From assembly GCF_004762035.2 (NCBI RefSeq), contig NZ_SIJK02000039.1:1-44783 (forward strand): a stretch of DNA of 44,783 nucleotides, written 5' to 3'. A model generated the notes under the pieces. The model was given only the letters and a program-made list of their open reading frames with translations. It searched no databases and was not told the origin of the DNA. Shown piece by piece: positions 24,571 to 33,496 of the stretch. The position numbers were made by a program, and so were the translations under genes. The DNA comes from Candidatus Chloroploca mongolica. GTDB taxonomy: Bacteria; Chloroflexota; Chloroflexia; Chloroflexales; Chloroflexaceae. Numbering within the stretch: the first letter of the stretch is position 1; every line of letters begins with the position of its first letter.

Positions 24571-27500
24571 ATGCATATGGTTGAGGTGCAGGGTGACTTT
24601 GTTGAGCGCGAAGGTCTTGCGTGTTACCGGATCAGCAACATTGATCAGATGCCTCCCTTTCTGATGACTTTGGTCAGTGCGGCTGACCATTGGATGTTTG
24701 TGACGAGCAGTGGGGGCCTCACCGCTGGCCGCGTGAGTCCTGATACGGCGCTCTTTCCCTATGAGACGGTTGATCGGCTCTATGATAGTCAGGCCCACAC
24801 CGGCCCGCTGACGGTCGTTGCGGTTACCCGGGCGGGTTTTACCCATCTATGGGAGCCGCTGGTGCGCTGTGATCAACACGATGACAAGGTTGTGCAGCAT
24901 CTCTATAAGGATGCGTTGAGCACAACACTGGTCTTTGAGTCGATCAACCACGCGCTCGGGCTTGCGTTTACGATGACCTGGCAGACAAGCCCGCGGTTTG
25001 GTTTTGTGCGTACGTGTCGCCTCCAGGAATTGACGGGGGCACCATGTACAGTACGTCTGCTTGATGGTCTGCAAAATATCCTCCCTCACGGGGTGACTAG
25101 GCTTACCCAGTCACAGATGAGCAATCTGCTTGATGCCTATAAGCGCACCGTGCTTGACCCGAGTGGCCTGGCGATCTTTGCGCTCAGTTCGACCCTCACT
25201 GATCTCGCCGAGGCAAGCGAGTCGCTCCGGGCGACGGTGGCCTGGCAACACGGGCTGCCCAACGCGGTCACGCTGCTCTCTTCGGCGCAGGTCAGGGCTT
25301 TCCGCCGCAATGAGCCACTCCTTCCCGAGCACGATGTGCGTGGGCAACGCGGGGCCTATCTCCTTGCCACGACGCTTGACCTGGCCCCCGGTACGACCCA
25401 TACGTGGCGTGTCGTTGCCGATGTTGCCCAAGATGCCGCTGCGGTCGCCGATCTTGCGCGGGCGCTGCGCGATGATCCTGCGGGCCTCGTCGCTGACCTC
25501 GAGGCCGACATTGCCCGTGGCCGCGCTGAGGTCGAGGCGCTCGTTGCTGCCGCCGATGGCCTGCAACAGAGCGCCGAGCCGATGACGATCGCCCACCACG
25601 CCGCCAATACCCTCTTTAACCTTCTGCGCGGCGGGGTCTTTGCCGATGGGTATCGTTTGGATGCTGATGATCTGCGTGCGTTTATGGCCGAGCGGAGCCC
25701 GCACCTGCTTGACCAGCACCGTGCCTTTTTTACGCATCTCCCCCCTCATCTTGAACTCCGTGACCTGCGGAGCAAGGCGACGACCAGTGGTTCTCCCGAT
25801 CTCGAACGGCTCTGCACCGAATATCTGCCCCTCACCTTTAGCCGTCGCCACGGCGATCCCAGTCGTCCGTGGAATCGGTTCAGGATCAATGTCCGTACCC
25901 ACGATGGACGCCGCCGCCTCACGTATGAGGGGAACTGGCGCGACCTGTTCCAGAACTGGGAACCACTCGGCTATGCGTTTCCCGCCTTTCTCGAAAGCAT
26001 GGTTGCGCTCTTCCTGAATGCCACGACTGCTGATGGCTACAATCCGTATCGGCTCGCCCGGTCGGGCGTTGAATGGGAAGTGCCCGAGCCTGAGAATCCC
26101 TGGGCGAACATTGGCTATTGGAGTGACCACCAGATTATCTATCTGCTCAAACTGCTCGAGGCTACCGAGCGCTTTGAGCCGGGGCGGCTCAGTACGCTGC
26201 TGAACCGGCGCTGCTATAGCCATGTAGAGGTGCCGTACCGCATCAAGCCGTATGCGGCGCTGATCGCTGATCCAACTGCTACGATTGTTTTTGACTGGGA
26301 GCGTGAGCGCCTGATCGAGCAACGCGTTGCGGTCCGAGGTGCCGATGGCAAGTTGCTCCCCGGCCCCGATGGACAGGTCTTCCACGTGAGTCTGGCCGAA
26401 AAGTTGCTGCTGCTGCTGCTGGCCAAGCTCGTCAATTTCGTGCCTGAGGGTGGCATCTGGATGAATACCCAGCGCCCTGAATGGAACGATGCCAACAACG
26501 CTCTCGTCGGCAAGGGACTCTCGGTTGTCACCCTCGCCTACCTGCGGCGCTACCTCATCTTTTGCCGTGCCCTGTTTGCAAGTGGTCCCGGCGATCTCAC
26601 CGTGACGACCGAGGTGCGCGCGCTCTTCGACAGCGTCTTTGGCCTGTTGGAGTCAGCATGCTTGTTGCTGCCTGCTGGCTTCGATGATACGAGCCGCCGT
26701 ATCTTGATGGATGCGCTGGGCAGTGTGGGCGAGCATTACCGCGAAGGCATCTATGCCTCTGGTCTGAGCGGCACATTCCGCCCGCTCTCACGCAGCACCG
26801 TCGTTGAGCGTCTCGAGCTTGCGCTTGCCTTTGTCGAACAGAGCCTGCGGGTCAATCGGCGCGATGACGGCCTCTATCATAGCTACAATCTCTTACGGCT
26901 TGACCCAGATCGTGCGTCCATCGGTCGGCTCGGCGAAATGCTGGAAGGTCAGGTCGCGATCCTTTCGTCGGGCCTGCTGAGTGCTGAAGCGAGTCTGGCA
27001 CTGCTCGCAACGCTGCGCACAAGTGCCCTCTATCGACCAGACCAGCAGAGCTACATGCTCTACCCGAATCGCGATCTGCCCGGTTTTCTGCAGAAGAACC
27101 ATGTCGCGGCCACGCAGGTCGCCTCGCTCAAGCTTGTTGCGGCGCTCGAAGCGACTGGTGACCGCCGACTGCTTGTGCGCGATGCCAACGGTGATTACCA
27201 CTTTGGCGGCGATCTCCGCAACCTCCGTGATCTACAGGCGCTTTTTGACGAACTGAGTCGCGACGTACGCTTTGCCCCCGCCGTTGTCACTGATGGCCCC
27301 AGGCTGGCCGCGCTCTTTGAAGAAGTCTTTCGTCACAGTGAATTCACCGGACGCTCGGGCAGTTTCTTTGCCTACGAGGGTCTCGGCAGCATCTACTGGC
27401 ACATGGTTGCCAAGTTGTTGCTGGCGGTGCAAGAGACGCATGCGCGTGCCATCGCCGAGGGCGCTGATGTTGCGACGATCAACGGGCTTGCCGAAGCGTA

Positions 27501-27981
27501 CCACAGTGTACGGACGGGGCTCGGCTTCCGCAAAGATCCGGCCACCTACGGGGCGTTTCCGTTCGATCCCTATTCGCATACCCCGCTTGGCCGTGGGGCG
27601 CAGCAGCCTGGCATGACCGGTCAGGTCAAAGAGGAGTTGCTCACGCGGATGGGTGAACTCGGCCTTGTGGTCGAGGGCGGATGCCTCGCCTTTCGCCCGC
27701 ACCTGCTCGATCCAGCCGAGTGGGGGCGTGCAGCGAGCGTCTTCAACTACCTTGATGTCGCCGGCCAGCGTCGCACCCTGCGCCTCCTGGCAGGCGCGCT
27801 CGCCTTCACCTTTTGCCAGGTACCGGTGGTCTACCAGCGCGGCGACACTCCGCAGATCACGCTTCAACTCACCGACGGCACCACACAGACGATACCTGGA
27901 GACACCCTGGATCTCGCGACGAGTCGCAGCATCTTCGAGCGCACCGGGAAGATCGAGGCCGTCACCGTCATCCAACCTTAG
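24571..27981 (+). CDS. Large (alpha/alpha)6-barrel glycoside phosphorylase-like protein (GH94-related)
   Basis: The protein has 1,136 residues and no signal peptide, so it is cytoplasmic. The N-terminal 300 or so residues look like the beta-sandwich domain of glycoside phosphorylases. A helical barrel follows, with FRINVRTHDGRRRLTYEGNWRD, WANIGYWSDHQIIYLLKLLEA and RPEWNDANNALVGKG near 635-650. The last resembles the GH94 DWNDG catalytic loop but has Glu where GH94 has the catalytic Asp. It is longer than GH94 enzymes (about 800) and closer in size to GH149/GH161 beta-1,3-glucan phosphorylases. It is last in the LacI-controlled importer operon, so it probably phosphorolyses the imported oligosaccharide. 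Family assignment is uncertain. GTGAGGAG precedes the ATG. Confidence 0.6.
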   Translation: MHMVEVQGDFVEREGLACYRISNIDQMPPFLMTLVSAADHWMFVTSSGGLTAGRVSPDTALFPYETVDRLYDSQAHTGPLTVVAVTRAGFTHLWEPLVRCDQHDDKVVQHLYKDALSTTLVFESINHALGLAFTMTWQTSPRFGFVRTCRLQELTGAPCTVRLLDGLQNILPHGVTRLTQSQMSNLLDAYKRTVLDPSGLAIFALSSTLTDLAEASESLRATVAWQHGLPNAVTLLSSAQVRAFRRNEPLLPEHDVRGQRGAYLLATTLDLAPGTTHTWRVVADVAQDAAAVADLARALRDDPAGLVADLEADIARGRAEVEALVAAADGLQQSAEPMTIAHHAANTLFNLLRGGVFADGYRLDADDLRAFMAERSPHLLDQHRAFFTHLPPHLELRDLRSKATTSGSPDLERLCTEYLPLTFSRRHGDPSRPWNRFRINVRTHDGRRRLTYEGNWRDLFQNWEPLGYAFPAFLESMVALFLNATTADGYNPYRLARSGVEWEVPEPENPWANIGYWSDHQIIYLLKLLEATERFEPGRLSTLLNRRCYSHVEVPYRIKPYAALIADPTATIVFDWERERLIEQRVAVRGADGKLLPGPDGQVFHVSLAEKLLLLLLAKLVNFVPEGGIWMNTQRPEWNDANNALVGKGLSVVTLAYLRRYLIFCRALFASGPGDLTVTTEVRALFDSVFGLLESACLLLPAGFDDTSRRILMDALGSVGEHYREGIYASGLSGTFRPLSRSTVVERLELALAFVEQSLRVNRRDDGLYHSYNLLRLDPDRASIGRLGEMLEGQVAILSSGLLSAEASLALLATLRTSALYRPDQQSYMLYPNRDLPGFLQKNHVAATQVASLKLVAALEATGDRRLLVRDANGDYHFGGDLRNLRDLQALFDELSRDVRFAPAVVTDGPRLAALFEEVFRHSEFTGRSGSFFAYEGLGSIYWHMVAKLLLAVQETHARAIAEGADVATINGLAEAYHSVRTGLGFRKDPATYGAFPFDPYSHTPLGRGAQQPGMTGQVKEELLTRMGELGLVVEGGCLAFRPHLLDPAEWGRAASVFNYLDVAGQRRTLRLLAGALAFTFCQVPVVYQRGDTPQITLQLTDGTTQTIPGDTLDLATSRSIFERTGKIEAVTVIQP

Positions 27982-27996
27982 GGGAAACTGGCAAAA

Positions 27997-28043
27997 CACC
28001 GAACGGCCCGCTCGTCCTGCAAGGACGAGCGGGCCGTTCGGTG
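27997..28043 (-). terminator. Strong hairpin terminator between convergent genes
   Basis: Perfect 22-base arms (27997-28018, 28022-28043) with a GCA loop. On the minus strand the stem is followed by TTTTGCC, giving a usable U-tract for the small gene at 28057-28170. It may also stop plus-strand readthrough from the phosphorylase-like gene. Confidence 0.85.
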
Positions 28044-28056
28044 CTTGTCACCATCT

Positions 28057-28170
28057 CTACCAGTAGAAAGCAAAGACAAAGACGAGCAGCATAAACGACA
28101 GTGCCCCGGCCAAAGTATACATCAAGACCGTAGGCCCAACTTCCGGACTTCCACTCCACTCAGGCTTCAT
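28057..28170 (-). CDS. 37-residue single-span membrane protein
   Basis: ATG 28170 follows GGAGGT at ideal spacing, and the frame ends at TAG 28057. The N-terminal half is polar (MKPEWSGSPEVGPTVLMY). The C-terminal half is a single hydrophobic helix (LAGALSFMLLVFVFAFYW), so N-in/C-in-membrane or an N-terminal tail outside are both possible. It is too short for most gene callers. It lies alone between the ppdK terminator hairpin and its own strong terminator, which argues for a real transcription unit. I do not recognise the family. The size resembles small subunits of respiratory or photosynthetic complexes. Confidence 0.65.
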   Translation of the reverse strand: MKPEWSGSPEVGPTVLMYTLAGALSFMLLVFVFAFYW

Positions 28171-28251
28171 CGAGACCTCCTTCCACGTCAGCGAGGTGAC
28201 GCTCCACGCAACTATTGTGCTTGTCGCATCCCTCGCTATGAAACGTCGCTA

Positions 28252-28277
28252 CTGACGCCCATCAAGACAGGCGTCAG
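28252..28277 (-). terminator. Hairpin downstream of ppdK
   Basis: CTGACGCC (28252-28259) and GGCGTCAG (28270-28277) enclose a 10-base loop, 12 bases past the ppdK stop on the minus strand. The U-tract is poor. Confidence 0.5.
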
Positions 28278-28288
28278 CAGAGCGCCAC

Positions 28289-30919
28289 TTATTTATCGCG
28301 CTTGGCATCGCCAATCGCGGCCTGCGCCGCTGCGAGGCGGGCAATCGGCACCCGGTAGGGTGAGCAACTGACATAGTTGAGGCCAACCTGGTGGAAGAAG
28401 ACGACCGAAGCCGGATCGCCCCCATGCTCGCCACAGATACCGACCTTCAGATTGGGCCGGGTGCTCCGTCCGCGTTCGGTGCCCATCTGGACAAGTTGAC
28501 CAACACCACGCTGATCAATCGTCTGGAAGGGATCGTCGGCCATAATCTTACGCTCGACGTAGAGGGGCAAGAAGCGCCCGGCGTCGTCACGTGAGAGCCC
28601 GAGGGCCGTCTGCGTGAGGTCGTTGGTGCCGAAGCTAAAGAACTCGGCGACACCGGCGATCTCATCGGCGGTCAGGGCTGCACGGGGCAACTCGATCATC
28701 GTGCCCACGAGATACGGGATCTCAATGCCCGCCTCGGCAAAGACCTCGGTGGCGACCTTGCGTACCAGTTCTTCTTGCGGCTTGAGTTCACTGAGATGGC
28801 CGACCAGCGGGATCATCACCTCGGGATGCACATCAACGCCTTCGCGTTTTACCGCGACGGCAGCCTTGAAAATCGCCCGGGCCTGCATTTCGGTGATCTC
28901 AGGATAGATAATCCCAAGGCGGCAGCCACGGAAACCAAGCATCGGATTGGCCTCGCGGAGACTCTCGACCTTGGTTTTCACCCGCCTGGGATCGGCGCCA
29001 AATTTGGCAGCGAGGGCCTCGATCTCGTGATCGTCGTGAGGCAAGAACTCGTGCAGCGGCGGGTCAAGCGTTCGAATAGTGACGGGCAAACCGTCCATCG
29101 CCCGGAAGAGCCCTTCAAAGTCACTCTGCTGCAAGGGTTCGATCTTGGCCAGGGCGGCGCGGCGCTCTTCAACCGTATCAGCCAGGATCATCTCGCGCAC
29201 GGCATCAATGCGGTCGCCCTCAAAAAACATGTGCTCGGTGCGACAGAGCCCGATGCCCTCGGCCCCAAACTGGCGGGCAACTTCGGCATCGTGGGGCACA
29301 TCGGCATTGGCGCGTACGCCCATCGTCCGGATCTCATCAGCCCAACTCATCAACTCGGCAAAGTCTTCGGACAATTCAGGTTCGACGGTTGGCATCGCCC
29401 CGGCAAAGATCTCGCCGGTACCGCCATCGAGGGTGACCCAATCACCCTTGCGGATCGTCACGCTCCCGACCGAGACCGACTGATCGGCGTAGCTGACGCG
29501 CAATTCACCGGCACCAGCCACACACGGCTTGCCCATTCCACGGGCGACCACCGCAGCGTGCGACGTCATACCCCCACGGGCGGTCAGAATCGCCTGAGCG
29601 GCCACCATGCCGTGGAAATCTTCGGGGGCCGTCTCAACCCGGATCAGCACCACCTTCTCGCCCGTATTCGCCAGCAACTCGGCCTCATCGGGATCAAAGA
29701 CCGCCTTGCCACTCGCCGCGCCGGGCGAGGCAGGCAGACCAGTGGTTAGCACCGTCGCCGTCTTACGGGCCTCGGGATCAATCATCGGGTGGAGCAACTG
29801 ATCGAGCGCGTGGGGGTCAACCCGTTGCACCGCGGTTGCCTTATCAATGACACCCTCGTGAGCGAGATCCACCGCGATCTTGACTGCAGCGGCCCCAGTG
29901 CGCTTGCCAGCGCGCGTCTGCAACATCCAGAGTTTGCCACGCTCGATGGTAAACTCGACATCCTGCACGTCATGGTAATGCTGTTCGAGTTGCTTGGCAA
30001 TCGTCGCAAACTCGGCATAGACCTCGGGCATCGTCTCTTGCAACCGGCTAATCGGCTGTGGGGTCCGCACACCGGCGACCACATCTTCGCCCTGGGCATT
30101 GACCAGGTATTCACCGAAAATCGCCGAGTCGCCCGTACTGGGGTTACGTGTAAAAGCAACGCCAGTGGCCGAGTCGTTGCCCATGTTCCCAAAGACCATT
30201 GACTGCACGTTGACGCCGGTGCCGAGGCTATCCGCGATCTTATTGATGCGCCGATAATCGCGGGCGCGTCGCCCATTCCACGAGCGAAACACAGCGGCAA
30301 TTGCTTCGCGCAACTGCTCGTACGGGTCTTCAGGGAATTCGACGCCTGCATCTTCTTTGATAATGCCCTTGAACGTCTCGGCGATCTGAGTCAACTCTTC
30401 TGCCGAAAGATCGGTATCCTGGCGCTGACCATGGCCTTTGGCCTCGTCCAACACATGCTCAAAACGCTCGCCATCGACCCCGAGCACAATCTTGCCAAAG
30501 AGTTGCACAAAGCGGCGGTACGCATCGGCGGCAAAGCGTGGATTGTCGGTCAGTTGGGCCAACCCTTCACGCGTCGCTTGGTTGAGCCCCAGGTTGAGCA
30601 CGGTGTCCATCATGCCCGGCATGGAAAACTTGGCCCCGGAACGGACAGCCACGAGAAGGGGGTTGGCGGGATCGCCAAACGTCTTGCCTGTCTGCGTCTC
30701 AAGGTCTTTCATTGCGGCAATGACCTGATCCCACAGACCCTCAGGAAATTCCTGTCCGACATCGTAATACGTGTTACAAGCCTCAGTCGTGATGGTAAAC
30801 CCTGGTGGCACTGGCACACCGGTGCGGGTCATTTCTGCTACACCTGCACCTTTGCCGCCAAGAAGATCCCGCATCGTCGCGTCACCCTCACGAAAGAGGT
30901 AGACCCATTTCTTGCTCAT
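28289..30919 (-). CDS. ppdK: Pyruvate, phosphate dikinase
   Basis: The protein has about 876 residues from ATG 30919, which has GGAGG six bases upstream; an earlier in-frame ATG at 30958 lacks one. Order of domains: N-terminal ATP-grasp (FREGDATMRDLLGGKGAGVAEM), swivelling phospho-His domain (GGMTSHAAVVARGMGKPCVAG, with the catalytic His), and C-terminal PEP-binding TIM barrel (GLCRTEHMFF, SFGTNDLTQ, GICGEHGGDP with Cys acid/base). It interconverts pyruvate + ATP + Pi with PEP + AMP + PPi and so feeds PEP for gluconeogenesis or carboxylation. It stands alone on its strand, with hairpins at both ends. Confidence 0.98.
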   Translation of the reverse strand: MSKKWVYLFREGDATMRDLLGGKGAGVAEMTRTGVPVPPGFTITTEACNTYYDVGQEFPEGLWDQVIAAMKDLETQTGKTFGDPANPLLVAVRSGAKFSMPGMMDTVLNLGLNQATREGLAQLTDNPRFAADAYRRFVQLFGKIVLGVDGERFEHVLDEAKGHGQRQDTDLSAEELTQIAETFKGIIKEDAGVEFPEDPYEQLREAIAAVFRSWNGRRARDYRRINKIADSLGTGVNVQSMVFGNMGNDSATGVAFTRNPSTGDSAIFGEYLVNAQGEDVVAGVRTPQPISRLQETMPEVYAEFATIAKQLEQHYHDVQDVEFTIERGKLWMLQTRAGKRTGAAAVKIAVDLAHEGVIDKATAVQRVDPHALDQLLHPMIDPEARKTATVLTTGLPASPGAASGKAVFDPDEAELLANTGEKVVLIRVETAPEDFHGMVAAQAILTARGGMTSHAAVVARGMGKPCVAGAGELRVSYADQSVSVGSVTIRKGDWVTLDGGTGEIFAGAMPTVEPELSEDFAELMSWADEIRTMGVRANADVPHDAEVARQFGAEGIGLCRTEHMFFEGDRIDAVREMILADTVEERRAALAKIEPLQQSDFEGLFRAMDGLPVTIRTLDPPLHEFLPHDDHEIEALAAKFGADPRRVKTKVESLREANPMLGFRGCRLGIIYPEITEMQARAIFKAAVAVKREGVDVHPEVMIPLVGHLSELKPQEELVRKVATEVFAEAGIEIPYLVGTMIELPRAALTADEIAGVAEFFSFGTNDLTQTALGLSRDDAGRFLPLYVERKIMADDPFQTIDQRGVGQLVQMGTERGRSTRPNLKVGICGEHGGDPASVVFFHQVGLNYVSCSPYRVPIARLAAAQAAIGDAKRDK

Positions 30920-31030
30920 AGAGCCTCCTGCTCCTGCTGGCGTAGTCTTGAAAACCATATCAAACTATAACGCCCTGATCGCCAAATGTCAAAGGTTTGG
31001 GCCATATTCCCCTTCTGGCACGGGGTCAAT

Positions 31031-31079
31031 TGTTGCAGGGAGGTGTGGGCGACTTCGCCGCCCACACCTCCCTGCAACA
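31031..31079. terminator. Strong hairpin between the Doc/Fic operon and ppdK
   Basis: Perfect 21-base arms (31031-31051, 31059-31079) and a 7-base ACTTCGC loop, right after the last Fic-type gene on the minus strand. No long U-tract. Repeat-type origin is likely, as for the other hairpins. Confidence 0.65.
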
Positions 31080-31090
31080 TACGTCTCACT

Positions 31091-31504
31091 TCAGAGTACG
31101 GCAGGCGTACCTGGGGGTGCTGCCGTGGTATGTTCCACGATCCAGGTGGTGAGCATGCTATCACGGGGATCGTGGGTGGTCGTGGCAAGCCTTGTCAGGG
31201 CATCGAGATCCTCGCTGGTTGCCTGCAAGGCCAGGCCATTGCGCCCGAGAAAGAGCCGCATCGCTTCGCCGGCGATGCGTTTGTTGCCGTCACGAAAGGG
31301 GTGATTTGCGATCAGCAGAAAGACGAGGGCGGCAGCCTTATCGGCGAGACTGGGAAAGGATTCTTGCCCAAAGGCGGCCTGAAACGGCGTTGTGAGCGCC
31401 GAGAGTAACCCCGAAGGGTTGACGATCTCGAAACGCCATGGATCATCGACGGCAATCCGGTCACGAATATCTACCAGATCCCCCAGTGTAATATGGTGGG
31501 TCAT
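31091..31504 (-). CDS. Fic/Doc-family protein (second of a tandem pair)
   Basis: The 137-residue protein has the Fic core HPFRDGNKRIAGEA, preceded by FPSLADKAAALVFLLIAN. Doc proteins phosphorylate EF-Tu and other Fic enzymes transfer AMP. The HPFxDGNKR motif alone does not decide between them. ATG overlaps the stop of the upstream Doc by four bases. The protein is only modestly similar to its neighbour, so this looks like an old pair rather than a fresh duplication. It is the last gene of the aat-linked operon. Confidence 0.85.
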   Translation of the reverse strand: MTHHITLGDLVDIRDRIAVDDPWRFEIVNPSGLLSALTTPFQAAFGQESFPSLADKAAALVFLLIANHPFRDGNKRIAGEAMRLFLGRNGLALQATSEDLDALTRLATTTHDPRDSMLTTWIVEHTTAAPPGTPAVL

Positions 31505-31899
31505 GCGTTTGTCACCATCAGATGTTCACGTACCCAGGCAATGACCTCGGCACGTGCGTGATGTTCAGCTGCCGCCAGCGCAAGGGCATAGATCTCATCG
31601 TTACTCGCGGTGAGACTCGCCCCATTTAGCGTTGCCATCAGGTCAAGCGCTACAACAGCAACTCGTTTATTCCCATCCGAAAAGGGATGCCCGCGAATAA
31701 GCGCATAGGCCAGCGCACCAATCTTGCTCGCCAGATCAGGATATAAATCAACCCCAAACATGCTTTGTTGAGGCGTCGCGACGGCAGCTTGCAGACGGGC
31801 AAAGCCCGCCTCGGTAATGCCTGGCATCCCGCCAAACTGCTCGATCAGCGCTTCATGGATAATGAGCAGGTCGGTCGCGTGGAGATAGTGCATAGGCAT
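31501..31899 (-). CDS. Doc-family toxin (death-on-curing)
   Basis: The 132-residue protein begins YLHATDLLIIHEALIEQFGG, the usual Doc N-terminus, then PDLASKIGALAYALIRGHPFSDGNKRVA, the Doc/Fic active-site loop (HPFxDGNKR). The length matches P1 Doc (126). Doc inactivates EF-Tu by phosphorylation. It shares one base with the stop of the small upstream gene, its likely antitoxin, and overlaps the downstream Fic gene by four. Confidence 0.9.
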   Translation of the reverse strand: MPMHYLHATDLLIIHEALIEQFGGMPGITEAGFARLQAAVATPQQSMFGVDLYPDLASKIGALAYALIRGHPFSDGNKRVAVVALDLMATLNGASLTASNDEIYALALAAAEHHARAEVIAWVREHLMVTNA

Positions 31900-32111
31900 C
31901 AGGTCAGGTTCATCAGCGCTTCACGATATTTTGCCATCGTGATGCGCAGGCGGGCGAGCAATTCCGGGCTGGCTTCGGGTAACGGGCGCAACAAAACCCG
32001 CCCATCGCTGAGCCGTTCAAGTGAGACAGCAAACGCGGTTGGCGGAGCCTGTTCCAGCCAGGTGCGCAACGCAGCGCACAGTTCATATTCTTCAAGCAGT
32101 AGATCGTCCAT
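31899..32111 (-). CDS. Small protein upstream of Doc, candidate antitoxin
   Basis: The 70-residue, acidic N-terminal helix (MDDLLLEEYELCAALRTWLE) is followed by AFAVSLERLSDGRVLLRPLP and a basic C-terminal helix. No Phd-type N-terminus is visible, so if it is an antitoxin it belongs to another family. It sits between aat (six-base gap) and Doc (one-base overlap), the position expected for an antitoxin. Function is inferred from context only. Confidence 0.6.
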   Translation of the reverse strand: MDDLLLEEYELCAALRTWLEQAPPTAFAVSLERLSDGRVLLRPLPEASPELLARLRITMAKYREALMNLT

Positions 32112-32117
32112 AGAACC

Positions 32118-32705
32118 TTAAAACCTGGCCGGCACACGCAAGGCTGCGCGTAGACGGCGATGGTATTCATTGCGCGAGATCTCGATAGTACCGAATTGTA
32201 GCATATGGTCGCCCACAATGTACTGCGAATCGAGCAAAACAAAGCCCCCGGCATGCAGTCGTTCGACCAGATGCACCAGCGCCACTTTGCTCGCATCACG
32301 CTCGCAGTGAAACATGCTCTCGCCCGCAAAGAGGCCGCCAATGGCGACCCCATACAGCCCCCCGACAAGCTGGTTGTTGCGCCAACATTCGACGCTGTGC
32401 GCAAAGCCGAGTTGCTGCAAGGCAGTGTAGGCCGCGATCATCTCGTCACTAATCCAGGTCTGCTCGCGACCCGGGGCTGGTTCGGCACAGGCCCGCATCA
32501 CGTCGCGAAAGGCCGTGTCATAGCGCACCTCAAAGCGCCCGCTGCGCACGGTACGCGCCAGACGTCGCGGCACGACAAACCCATCTAGGGGGATAATGGC
32601 TCGGGTTCTGGGTTCGTACCACCCAATGGCACCGTCTTCATCCGCCATCGGAAAGATGCCCTGGCTATACGCCGCGATCAGCATGTCAGGCGTTACGTGG
32701 GTCAC
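32118..32705 (-). CDS. aat: Leucyl/phenylalanyl-tRNA-protein transferase
   Basis: The protein has 195 residues. GTG start (GTGA overlap with the upstream membrane-protein gene). Family motifs: AYSQGIFPMADEDGAIGWYEP, GFAHSVECWRNNQLVGGLYG, IGGLFAGESMFH, VALVHLVERLHAGGFVLLDSQY. It adds Leu or Phe to N-terminal Lys/Arg of proteins and so marks them for ClpS/ClpAP degradation (N-degron pathway). Slightly shorter than the E. coli enzyme. It is in an operon with a membrane protein before it and a toxin-antitoxin module after it. Confidence 0.96.
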   Translation of the reverse strand: MTHVTPDMLIAAYSQGIFPMADEDGAIGWYEPRTRAIIPLDGFVVPRRLARTVRSGRFEVRYDTAFRDVMRACAEPAPGREQTWISDEMIAAYTALQQLGFAHSVECWRNNQLVGGLYGVAIGGLFAGESMFHCERDASKVALVHLVERLHAGGFVLLDSQYIVGDHMLQFGTIEISRNEYHRRLRAALRVPARF

Positions 32706-33430
32706 CGTCGACCCTCGCCATACCGCTGTTCAGTCTGCCCGATCCCTCTGGTGATAATTTGCCACCCCCAGACCAGAAACAGCAACGTGCTGGCCAGGCC
32801 GGCCGTGATCGTCCAGTCGGCCCCGTCTAGCACCAGCGCCAGCCAGAGTGGTGCGCCCAGCACCCCGTACATCAGCAGGCTCAAGCCCAGAATCGCTGGA
32901 AGCAACGCGATGAGCATGCTTGTCCACGCAAAGCGCTGGACGACCAGCAGCAGGTAGAGTAGGCCGTAGCTGATCAGGCTCGCCATCATTGCGGCAAGCA
33001 CCGAAGCACTTAAGCCGAGCGGCAGCCCGCCGTTGCTTGCGTAGCTCCAGAACCCGAGGCGCATCCCAGCCACTTCGATGAGCAGGTGGTAGAGCAGAAA
33101 GACCAGATAGGTGAGCAGGCCGGTGACCTGCCCAGGGAACCACCAGCGGAATCGGTAGAGCGTAAAGACCGCCAGCGCCGGTAGGGGGATCAACCAGGCA
33201 CTACTTAACATAATGCCTAAAGGGACAGGCTCAGCCGCAAGGATCTGGACAGTCACCACATCAAGGCGATACTCAAGGCCATACGCAAAGCTCCAGAGAG
33301 GGATGACGAGGGCGCTCACATGGCCGGCGAGCAGCGTAAAGAAATAGATGGGCGTGCGTTGTGTCCAACTGAAATAGCCGATGGCTGCATACCAGATCAG
33401 CAACAGGAGAATCGTGAGAAATTCGCTCAT
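32702..33430 (-). CDS. Polytopic membrane protein of unknown function
   Basis: The 242-residue protein has about seven hydrophobic segments (for example FLTILLLLIWYAAIGYF, GLLTYLVFLLYHLLIEV, MMASLISYGLLYLLLV). Motif LIEVAGMRLGFWSY in the middle has acidic and aromatic residues within the membrane. I do not recognise the family. Its stop overlaps the aat start by four bases, so it heads the aat operon. GGAGG is not obvious; weak site before the ATG. 33431-33496 upstream holds nothing I can name. Confidence 0.7.
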   Translation of the reverse strand: MSEFLTILLLLIWYAAIGYFSWTQRTPIYFFTLLAGHVSALVIPLWSFAYGLEYRLDVVTVQILAAEPVPLGIMLSSAWLIPLPALAVFTLYRFRWWFPGQVTGLLTYLVFLLYHLLIEVAGMRLGFWSYASNGGLPLGLSASVLAAMMASLISYGLLYLLLVVQRFAWTSMLIALLPAILGLSLLMYGVLGAPLWLALVLDGADWTITAGLASTLLFLVWGWQIITRGIGQTEQRYGEGRR

Positions 33431-33496
33431 AAGCCGTTGCGACAGGTCAGGTTAAGCCCCACCCTGGTAAAAGCACAGAGGCGTGCGTCGACGCTG

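Noticed and set aside
25111-26385. 424-codon minus-strand open frame
   Set aside because: Antisense shadow of the phosphorylase-like gene, Arg/Gly-rich with no domain.
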